Source: Oscillospiraceae bacterium (lineage in GTDB: Bacteria; Bacillota; Clostridia; Oscillospirales; Oscillospiraceae). From it: a stretch of 6,923 nt of DNA. This document shows, piece after piece, positions 1-5,467 of the stretch; within the stretch, counting starts at the first letter, position 1, and every line of letters starts with the position of its first letter. The notes below the pieces were generated by a model, which did not search any database, was not told the origin of the DNA, and saw nothing but the letters and a program-made list of their open reading frames with translations. The position numbers and the translations under genes were made by a program. The DNA lies in contig JAITEC010000157.1 in assembly GCA_031282225.1 (NCBI GenBank), positions 1 through 6,923 of the forward strand. Reading direction: 5' to 3'.

Positions 1-389
1 ATTGAATCGGGTTCCGCGACAAGTAATTCGGCTACAGCCTGTGAATTGGGGTTTACAAGTTTGTCAATGATCGCGTTCAAAAAAATATTGATAGCGATGT
101 TGGAACCGAAATAAATGAGCATTCCCAGCGCAACTGACCGAATTGCCGCCCACAATCCGTCAAATATGTCGGAAAACGACGCCCGGAGGTAGTTGAACGC
201 TATTATGAGTATGTAAACAAAACTGACGGTGTACGACACGAGCGTCAGCAGCGCGCCAGTGCCTTCCCGCGCGAGATGCGGAAAGGCGGCGGACAGCAGC
301 AGTGGCACAATAAAAGCGTGCATGGGTATGAAGAGCATGGCCGCCAGCCGCTCCCGCGCCGTCATGGGAGGCTTGAATTCTTTTTTCAT
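1..389 (-). CDS. Probable CPBP-family intramembrane protease, N-terminal part (3' end outside window)
   Basis: Reading the minus strand from the ATG at 389 gives 129 codons with no stop before the window edge, so the C-terminal part is missing. The protein starts MKKEFKPPMTARERLAAMLF. It has hydrophobic segments at about residues 16-36, 46-65 and 84-106, followed by NPNSQAVAELLVAEPDS. In many clostridial CPBP (Abi/CaaX-like) membrane proteases, N-terminal helices lead into a similar N-x-N-x-x-A-V/I-x-x-L-L linker just before the helix carrying the EExxxR catalytic motif. That motif would lie beyond position 1, so protease identity is inferred from topology and the linker. The start is 14 bp downstream of the mutS stop, which suggests co-transcription. 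The ribosome binding site is weak: a GAGG overlapping the mutS stop region, about 12 nt upstream. Another polytopic membrane protein remains possible. Confidence 0.6.
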   Translation of the reverse strand, partial: MKKEFKPPMTARERLAAMLFIPMHAFIVPLLLSAAFPHLAREGTGALLTLVSYTVSFVYILIIAFNYLRASFSDIFDGLWAAIRSVALGMLIYFGSNIAINIFLNAIIDKLVNPNSQAVAELLVAEPDS

Positions 390-403
390 ACGGTTATCGG
401 GCC

Positions 404-2998
404 TCATATCAATTTTTTCAGGTCGTTGAGCAGGTTGAGTGCCTCCAGCGGCGTTATCGCGTCTACATTGGCGCTGCGCAGCCTCTCAGCCAGCTCCCTG
501 GCGCCAATGTCGCCGAGCGATATCTGGCTTTTGGCGCCGGCGCCGTCGTCATCGGCGCCGGACGGCAGCCCGGGGGAACTCTCCAACTCGCGCAGTGCCG
601 CTTTCGCGCGATTAATTACGCGCGAAGGTATCCCCGCGAGCTTTGCGACCTCTATGCCGTAGCTGTCGTCCGCGCCGCCCGGGACTATCTTGCGCAGAAA
701 TATAATGTCGTCCCCGCGCTTCTTGGCGGTGATATTGTAGTTTTTTATTCCGTCGAACAGGCGCTCCATATCTTGGAGCTCGTGATAGTGCGTTGCAAAC
801 AGCGTCTTCGCTCCCAGCGCGCGCGAGTCGGCGCAGTGTTCTAGAACTGCGCGTGCTATAGCCATGCCGTCGAACGTGGATGTCCCCCTGCCAATCTCGT
901 CCAATATGAGCAGACTTTTCTTTGTAGCGTGCGCCAGTATTTCCGCCACCTCTGTCATCTCAACCATAAAGGTGGATTTGCCGGAGGCGAGGTCGTCCGA
1001 TGCGCCTATGCGGGTGAATACCCTGTCAACAACGCCGATTCGCGCCGATCGCGCCGGGACAAAAGAACCTATCTGAGCCATGAGCGCTATGAGCGCTACC
1101 TGGCGCATATATGTGGATTTCCCCGCCATGTTAGGGCCCGTTATTATGGCCACGCGCTGCGAGTCCGTGTCGAGATACGTGTCGTTTGGCACAAAAAGCG
1201 ATCCGGCCTGCGTCTTTTCTACGACGGGATGGCGTCCGTCGCGAATGTCTATCACGCCCGAGGCATCTATCTCAGGCATGCAATATCCCTCTTGCGCCGC
1301 TGCCTCCGCAAGTGAGTAGAGCGCGTCCGTATCGGCGATGGTGTCGGACGTCTCCTGCACGCGCGCGACGCGTCCCGCGATTTTTGCTCGCAAATCCACA
1401 AACAATTCGTATTCGAGCGAAACGAGCCTGTCGCGCGCGGAAAGCAGTTCGCTCTCAAGCGACTTGAGCTCGCCCGTGACAAAGCGCTCGCAGTTTGCCA
1501 GCGTCTGGCGCCGCACATAGTCATCCGGCACGTCGTCTGAACTCGACCTCGGTATCTCAATGTAATAGCCGAACACGCGGTTATACCCGAGCTTGAGCTT
1601 TTTTCCCGTGCGCTCGCGCTCCCGCGCCTCAATGCCTGCCATTGCCGCGCCGCTGTCGCGCAGCAGCGCCCTTAGCCTGTCCACCTCGCCTTCGACCCCG
1701 TCGCGTACGATGCCCCCCTCGCGCGCCGATAACGGCGGATCGTCGCAGAGGGTGGCTTCTATATCGCACCTTATGTCCTCTAGCGCATCCATTTCGCCCG
1801 CCCCGGAGAGCATGGACGAGCGCATGGCAGCCAGCAGGCGCGTGAGCTCTGGGATATGGCTTATAGACGATGCCAGTGCCTTCATGTCCCTCGGATTGGC
1901 GCTTCCGTATACAATCCGGCCGATCAGGCGCTCCATGTCCCCAATTTCGCGCAGCGCGGCGCCCAGTTCGCCCCGCGACACGGCGTTTTTGTTCAATTCG
2001 TCCACTCCGCAAAGCCGCCTTGTGATCTTCGCCGGGGACAGCAGCGGGCGCAGGAGCCATGAGCGCAGCCTGCGCCGCCCCATGGGCGTCCGCGTCTTGT
2101 CGAGCGCCCACAACAAGCTGCCGCGAGTCTCCCCGCTGCGCGACGAGGCGACTATCTCCAAGTTGCGCAATGTCTGCATGTCCAGTTCCATGTACCCGCC
2201 GTCGGCGCCGTGCCGCAGTGTCCTGATATGCGAAATGTCTGTTTTTTGCGTCCGCGACACATAGCATAGCAGTCCGCCTACGGCGCGCATGCCGGCGCCG
2301 CCGTCCCGCAGGCCAACGCGCGAGGGGTCTTCGACATTGAATTGCGCGCATACGGCGGCGCGCGCGTCGCCGTATGCGAACAGCCCGTCGTCGCACATGG
2401 CCGCAATGCCCGGCTTTCCGGCGAGCAGGACGGCTAGCGCCGTATCGGCGCGCGCGCCTTCGTTCATGATAATTTCGGCGGGGTCGTGCGTCGATATCTC
2501 ATTTTTCGCCACGCCGCAATCCGCGCCGCCGAATTCCGCCACGGATATCTCCCCCGTGGACATATCGGCAAAACAGGCGGCCGCCTCACCGGGCTGCACA
2601 TACACGGCGCACAGGTAATTCGGCTTTCCCTCGTCGAGCATGGATGCGTCGATGAGCGTCCCCGGAGTCACGATGCGCACTATGTCGCGCTCTACGAGCC
2701 CCTTGGCCGTCGCCGGATCCTCCATCTGCTCGCATATGGCAATCTTGTATCCCTTTGCTATGAGGCGCGCTATATAGCTCTCGGCGGCATGGTACGGAAC
2801 CCCGCACATGGGTATGGCGTCGTCGGGGCACTCGGCCGTGCGGTCGCGCGTCGTGAGAGTCAGGTCGAGTTCCCGCGAAGCGGTGCGAGCGTCGTCGCCG
2901 AACATCTCGTAGAAGTCGCCGAGCCGGAAGAACAATATGGCGCCGGGGTTGCGCTCCTTTAATTCAAAGTACTGCCGCATCATCGGCGTCACAGCCAT
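404..2998 (-). CDS. mutS: DNA mismatch repair protein MutS
   Basis: MutS finds base mismatches and small loops in newly replicated DNA and starts their repair as an ATP-driven sliding clamp. The 864-residue product is full length for bacterial MutS. The mismatch-reading motif GDFYEMF is at residues 27-33, with Phe29 and Glu31 as the wedge residues. The connector, lever and clamp regions follow, including GYNRVFGYYIE near 471-481. The ABC-type ATPase has Walker A GPNMAGKST (621-629), the signature loop DDLASGKSTFMVEM (668-681), Walker B ending in LDEIGRGTSTFDG with Asp700-Glu701, and the switch motif ATHYHEL (735-741). The C-terminus keeps the usual TPLEALNLLNDLKKL helix. QISLG near 825-829 resembles the beta-clamp binding motif. 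ATG at 2998 was chosen because family members start MA-x-TPMM. A GTG at 3007 would add three residues but sits only 2 nt from the GGGAGG. No mutL is visible next door. Confidence 0.98.
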   Translation of the reverse strand: MAVTPMMRQYFELKERNPGAILFFRLGDFYEMFGDDARTASRELDLTLTTRDRTAECPDDAIPMCGVPYHAAESYIARLIAKGYKIAICEQMEDPATAKGLVERDIVRIVTPGTLIDASMLDEGKPNYLCAVYVQPGEAAACFADMSTGEISVAEFGGADCGVAKNEISTHDPAEIIMNEGARADTALAVLLAGKPGIAAMCDDGLFAYGDARAAVCAQFNVEDPSRVGLRDGGAGMRAVGGLLCYVSRTQKTDISHIRTLRHGADGGYMELDMQTLRNLEIVASSRSGETRGSLLWALDKTRTPMGRRRLRSWLLRPLLSPAKITRRLCGVDELNKNAVSRGELGAALREIGDMERLIGRIVYGSANPRDMKALASSISHIPELTRLLAAMRSSMLSGAGEMDALEDIRCDIEATLCDDPPLSAREGGIVRDGVEGEVDRLRALLRDSGAAMAGIEARERERTGKKLKLGYNRVFGYYIEIPRSSSDDVPDDYVRRQTLANCERFVTGELKSLESELLSARDRLVSLEYELFVDLRAKIAGRVARVQETSDTIADTDALYSLAEAAAQEGYCMPEIDASGVIDIRDGRHPVVEKTQAGSLFVPNDTYLDTDSQRVAIITGPNMAGKSTYMRQVALIALMAQIGSFVPARSARIGVVDRVFTRIGASDDLASGKSTFMVEMTEVAEILAHATKKSLLILDEIGRGTSTFDGMAIARAVLEHCADSRALGAKTLFATHYHELQDMERLFDGIKNYNITAKKRGDDIIFLRKIVPGGADDSYGIEVAKLAGIPSRVINRAKAALRELESSPGLPSGADDDGAGAKSQISLGDIGARELAERLRSANVDAITPLEALNLLNDLKKLI

Positions 2999-3009
2999 CT
3001 CGCCCACCG

Positions 3010-3015
3010 CCTCCC
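3010..3015 (-). promoter_or_regulatory. mutS ribosome binding site
   Basis: On the minus strand this reads GGGAGG. It lies 11 nt before the ATG at 2998 but only 2 nt before the alternative GTG at 3007. The spacing therefore favours the ATG as the mutS start, in line with the family N-terminus. Confidence 0.6.
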
Positions 3016-3035
3016 GCCTGTGTCTGTCTTGTATA

Positions 3036-3467
3036 TCAGTCCCCGTAACGCCCTGCGCGGAACACTATGAGTTTGCTCAGTATATAGTTAACAATTATCA
3101 CCAATACAAGCGCCGACATCTTTCCGATGTACTTGTCGATGCCTATTATTACAACCAGCAGCCATACCACGGCCTCGTCGAGTGCCAATGTGGCAATGCG
3201 CGCGCCGGTAAATTTGGCAAATTCCAGCCACAGTGCCCTCGCGTCGGTGCACTTGCTCTTGAACACGATGAGCTTATTGGTTATGTAGGCAAACAATATC
3301 GCGGCTATATTAGAAATTAAGTTGCCCGCCAGGACGGACAGGGACAATATGTCCGTCGCCAGCGCGAATGATCCCATTCCAACGAGGGTGGTCAAGCAGC
3401 CAACGGCGGCGTACCGCAGCAGTTGCCCTGTTCTCCCGCCGCGCAGGGCCTCAATTATCCCGCGCAT
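3036..3467 (-). CDS. GtrA-family small membrane protein
   Basis: This is a 143-residue protein with four predicted membrane helices, at about residues 17-38, 45-66, 90-109 and 115-135. The GtrA family (PF04138) is known for proteins that help move undecaprenyl- or other lipid-linked sugars across the cytoplasmic membrane for glycosylation of O-antigen, teichoic acid or other cell-wall glycans. Family hallmarks are RYAAVGCLTTLVG after a short basic N-terminus, and the paired F/Y-x-x-N-K-x-x-V-F-type motifs YITNKLIVFKSK (61-72) and NYILSKLIVF (127-136). The start is the ATG at 3467. The same frame stays open upstream to 3605, but that stretch lies inside the preceding gene and has no membrane character. 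The gene overlaps the end of the AI-2E-type gene by 17 bp, and its start is preceded only by a weak GGGA, so translation is probably coupled. No glycosyltransferase partner lies in the window, so the substrate is unknown. Confidence 0.85.
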   Translation of the reverse strand: MRGIIEALRGGRTGQLLRYAAVGCLTTLVGMGSFALATDILSLSVLAGNLISNIAAILFAYITNKLIVFKSKCTDARALWLEFAKFTGARIATLALDEAVVWLLVVIIGIDKYIGKMSALVLVIIVNYILSKLIVFRAGRYGD

Positions 3468-4731
3468 CGCCGTCCCGCTCGCTGCTAAATGGCACGGGCT
3501 CGCGCGTGGCGGCGTCGATGTACGCAATGCCGTCGTACTCGTCCGTATGGGCGGGCAGCCCGCGCTGCGCCAGCCGCGAGCGCACGAACCCGCCGACAGC
3601 CGCATAAATGAGCGCGAATACAGGTACGCCGAACAAAAAGCCCGTAAAACCGAACAGGACTCCGAAAAGCAGTATGGCGAACAGTATCCAAAAACCAGAC
3701 ATGCCGGTCTTGCTCCCTTGAAGCGCCGGATACAGGATGTTCCCGTCTATTTGCTGTATGACCACGATAAACACGACAAAGACCAAGCTGTCGGCCGGAT
3801 TTTCCAGCAGCAGGATGACGGCGCTCGGTATGCCGCCAACGAACGGCCCAAAAAACGGAATGACATTTGTCACGCCCACGATGACTGAGATCAGCATGGC
3901 GTATGGCATCTTGAATATCGCCATGAATATATAGCACGCCACGCCCACAATAGAAGAGTCAATGAGTTTTGCGACGACAAAGCTGCCGCAGACCTTGTCC
4001 GTGAAATGAAGCCCCCGTATGAGCTTGTTCGTGAAACGCGGGCTGAATATGCAGTAGAGAAGCTTCTTTCCCCTGGCCGCGAATTTCTCCTTATGATACA
4101 GCATATACACGGAAAAAACAATGCCGATGCCTATGTTTGCAATTTCTCGCAGCAGGCCGAAGACGCCGCTTGTTATATTGGTGATGATGTTGTTCGCCTG
4201 TGCCAGCAAGCCGTCTTGTATCCAGCCCGTGAGATTGTCCGTCACATAGCCCAGCAGCGTCACGGCGGCCGTCTCCAGCTCGGGGTTCTCGTCGAGCACG
4301 CTCGTTACCCAGCCCTCCGCGACGCGGTAATATCCGGGCATACGCGCCACGAGGCTCTCTGCGCTGCTGTATAGCCTCGGCAAAATAAGGGCGAGCGATC
4401 CGCCCAGCAGCGACAGGAACAGCGCCATAGTCAGTATTACGCCCAGTATACGCGTCAGCCGGCGCGCGCGTTCGGGGCTGCGCGGGCGCAGGCGAGCGCA
4501 CAGCGGACGTAAAAGCGACGATTCGAAAAATGCCATCACCTTGTTGAGCAGGTACGCGAACACGAGCCCGTAGACTATAGGCGACAGGCCCCGGTAAAAT
4601 TTCTGCAGCACCTCGTGTATGGCCGCCCACTTGCTCGTGAGCATATAGAACACGATGGACGCCATGATCACCGCAGCCGACGTGACGCCCCAACCGACAT
4701 ACTGCGAGTCCCATTTAAACCGTTTTTTCAT
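3451..4731 (-). CDS. AI-2E family transporter (YtvI/PerM-like)
   Basis: This 426-residue polytopic membrane protein belongs to the AI-2E transporter family (PF01594). Members include E. coli TqsA (autoinducer-2 export) and Na+(Li+)/H+ antiporters in other bacteria; most have no known substrate. Hydrophobic segments lie near residues 13-31, 50-68, 95-117, 188-212, 248-272, 277-309, 313-328 and 345-383. Between the third and fourth is a long soluble region (about 118-187), typical of the family. The hallmark GVTNVIPFFGPFVGGIPSAV (286-305) is the conserved family loop, followed by QQIDGNILYP. A polar, acidic tail of about 40 residues (386-426) follows the last helix and looks unremarkable. The start is the ATG at 4731, which overlaps the rqcP stop as ATGA, with AGGGAG 2 nt upstream. 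The frame stays open to 4902, but that extension is the shadow of rqcP. Confidence 0.88.
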   Translation of the reverse strand: MKKRFKWDSQYVGWGVTSAAVIMASIVFYMLTSKWAAIHEVLQKFYRGLSPIVYGLVFAYLLNKVMAFFESSLLRPLCARLRPRSPERARRLTRILGVILTMALFLSLLGGSLALILPRLYSSAESLVARMPGYYRVAEGWVTSVLDENPELETAAVTLLGYVTDNLTGWIQDGLLAQANNIITNITSGVFGLLREIANIGIGIVFSVYMLYHKEKFAARGKKLLYCIFSPRFTNKLIRGLHFTDKVCGSFVVAKLIDSSIVGVACYIFMAIFKMPYAMLISVIVGVTNVIPFFGPFVGGIPSAVILLLENPADSLVFVVFIVVIQQIDGNILYPALQGSKTGMSGFWILFAILLFGVLFGFTGFLFGVPVFALIYAAVGGFVRSRLAQRGLPAHTDEYDGIAYIDAATREPVPFSSERDGDARDN

Positions 4732-4967
4732 ATCTCCCTGTACATCGCTCCCGCGTCGGCCCGCGTCGCCGTCTCCCGCACGGAGACCACCTCTACGCTC
4801 AGTTCCCGGCCGCCGAGCCGCAGAAGCAGCACGTCGCCCTCCTTGACGTCGTGCGACGCCTTGGCGGCCCTTCCGTTGACGCTCACGCGTCCCGCGTCGC
4901 ACGCCTCATTGGCCACGGTGCGCCGTTTTATGAGCCGCGACACTTTAAGAAACTTGTCCAGCCGCAT
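4728..4967 (-). CDS. rqcP: RqcP (YabO), S4-domain ribosome-associated quality control factor
   Basis: This 79-residue protein is essentially one S4 RNA-binding domain. The N-terminus MRLDKFLKVSRLIKRRTVAN is close to the RqcP/YabO consensus, followed by ACDAGRVSVNGRAAKASHDVKEGD and a C-terminal strand ending AMYREI. In Bacillus subtilis, RqcP works with RqcH on the obstructed 50S subunit to add alanine tails to stalled nascent chains, stabilising the peptidyl-tRNA during each cycle. The residues I recall as important there, an Asp near position 4 and an Arg near 16, are both present (Asp4, Arg16). Position next to HU and a SpoVB-like gene matches the yabO neighbourhood and separates it from Hsp15 (HslR), the related S4 protein of Proteobacteria. 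The start is the ATG at 4967, 3 nt after GGGAGGG. Its stop overlaps the next start (ATGA), so the two are translationally coupled. Confidence 0.93.
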   Translation of the reverse strand: MRLDKFLKVSRLIKRRTVANEACDAGRVSVNGRAAKASHDVKEGDVLLLRLGGRELSVEVVSVRETATRADAGAMYREI

Positions 4968-4970
4968 ATG

Positions 4971-4977
4971 CCCTCCC
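4971..4977 (-). promoter_or_regulatory. rqcP ribosome binding site
   Basis: The minus strand reads GGGAGGG, 3 nt before the ATG at 4967. It is strong in sequence but short in spacing. It begins 8 nt after the intergenic hairpin ends, so a folded stem could partly limit ribosome access. Confidence 0.65.
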
Positions 4978-4985
4978 AGGCGAGT

Positions 4986-5031
4986 CCGCGTATAGCGGCG
5001 CGGAAACAGGTCGCCGCGCCGCTATACGCGG
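4986..5031. repeat. Perfect 18-bp-stem hairpin between HU and rqcP
   Basis: The arms 4986-5003 and 5014-5031 are exact reverse complements (CCGCGTATAGCGGCGCGG), separated by a 10-nt loop. The hairpin fills most of the 76-bp gap, beginning 12 nt after the HU stop and ending 18 nt before the rqcP start. In the direction of transcription it is followed by ACTCGCC, not a run of T, so it is not a canonical intrinsic terminator for HU. On the opposite strand it is followed by CTTTTATGG, a short T run, so a weak terminator for antisense transcripts is possible. A barrier that protects the HU mRNA end or lowers read-through into the downstream genes is an inference. Confidence 0.85.
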
Positions 5032-5043
5032 CTTTTATGGCTA

Positions 5044-5322
5044 TTACGCTTTTGCGACGGCGTCTTTGAGCGCCTTGCCTGCCTTGAACGCCGGGTACCG
5101 GGTAGCCGGGATATCCATTTTCTCGCCAGTGGACGGATTCTTGCCCACGCGCGCGGAGCGATCCCTGACCTCGAATGTACCGAAGCCAAGCACTTGTATC
5201 TTCTCTCCCGAGGCGAGAGCATCGGCGATGGCTTTGAATGTCGCCGCGTATACCTTCTCGCTGTCTTTCTTTGTGAGCCCGCTGTTGTCCGAAATCGCCG
5301 AGATGAGATCTGCTTTGTTCAT
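5044..5322 (-). CDS. hup: DNA-binding protein HU
   Basis: HU is a small dimeric histone-like protein that bends and packs DNA and supports replication, repair and recombination. The 92-residue product is the usual size. It starts MNKADLISAISDNSGLTKKD (helices 1 and 2), continues with the conserved core KIQVLGFGTFEVRDRSAR (41-58), then the DNA-clasping arm GKNPSTGEKMDIPATRYPAFK (60-80) with the intercalating Pro at 63, and ends in the GKALKDAV helix. The start is the ATG at 5322, 10 nt after a perfect AGGAGG. The frame stays open to 5376, but those 18 extra residues do not resemble HU and include the ribosome binding site. The gene has its own candidate promoter and is followed by a strong hairpin, fitting an abundantly expressed protein. 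The Lys in GKNP replaces the commoner Arg, a conservative change. Confidence 0.97.
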   Translation of the reverse strand: MNKADLISAISDNSGLTKKDSEKVYAATFKAIADALASGEKIQVLGFGTFEVRDRSARVGKNPSTGEKMDIPATRYPAFKAGKALKDAVAKA

Positions 5323-5332
5323 ACTTTTGTGT

Positions 5333-5338
5333 CCTCCT
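5333..5338 (-). promoter_or_regulatory. HU ribosome binding site
   Basis: The minus strand reads AGGAGG, a full match to the anti-Shine-Dalgarno core, 10 nt before the ATG at 5322. It fixes the HU start and rules out the upstream in-frame extension. Confidence 0.85.
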
Positions 5339-5376
5339 ATCATTTCATAAGCATAGTCGCGCGGAGTCGTTTTCAA

Positions 5377-5405
5377 ACTCTACCATACTTTCCCCTTTTC
5401 CGCAA
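5377..5405 (-). promoter_or_regulatory. Candidate sigma-A-type promoter for HU
   Basis: On the minus strand TTGCGG (5405-5400) is followed after exactly 17 bp by TAGAGT (5382-5377). A TGG immediately precedes the -10 hexamer, giving an extended -10 (TGn). The -10 matches four of six consensus bases; the -35 matches only the first three. Transcription would start near 5370, leaving a leader of about 48 nt with the AGGAGG inside it. The extended -10 makes this the best candidate in the gap, but it is a prediction only. Confidence 0.45.
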
Positions 5406-5410
5406 CACAT

Positions 5411-5432
5411 ATTATCAAATTCATTTGATAAT
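5411..5432. promoter_or_regulatory. Perfect AT-rich inverted repeat upstream of HU, candidate operator
   Basis: ATTATCAAAT at 5411-5420 and ATTTGATAAT at 5423-5432 are exact reverse complements separated by TC. The site ends 5 bp upstream of the candidate -35 element of the HU promoter. It is strikingly AT-rich in a GC-rich window. Arm length, symmetry and position suggest binding by a dimeric regulator, or an upstream promoter element. It lacks a GC-rich stem and T run, so it is a poor intrinsic terminator for the preceding gene. The regulator is not identifiable. Confidence 0.55.
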
Positions 5433-5467
5433 TTCACCGAAAAGTCCGGGACGGCGGCGGCGCGGCT

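Noticed and set aside
1593..2264. 223-codon open frame on the plus strand inside mutS
   Set aside because: It is an antisense shadow, rich in Ser, Arg and Pro with no family signature; mutS on the minus strand is certain.
3468..3605. Upstream extension of the GtrA frame
   Set aside because: It lies within the AI-2E coding sequence and encodes a low-complexity stretch without membrane character, whereas GtrA proteins begin just before the RYxxVG helix.
4732..4902. Upstream extension of the AI-2E gene frame
   Set aside because: The 57 added residues are Arg/Gly-rich, overlap almost all of rqcP in another frame and do not match the family; the ATG at 4731 with the ATGA overlap is the natural start.
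5323..5376. Upstream extension of HU by 18 residues
   Set aside because: It contains the AGGAGG ribosome binding site and HU proteins start at MNKxxLI.
5411..5432. Fur or PerR box at the AT-rich palindrome
   Set aside because: The classical Fur box has TGATAAT-n-ATTATCA; here the halves are in the opposite order (ATTATCA...TGATAAT), with eight bases between them.
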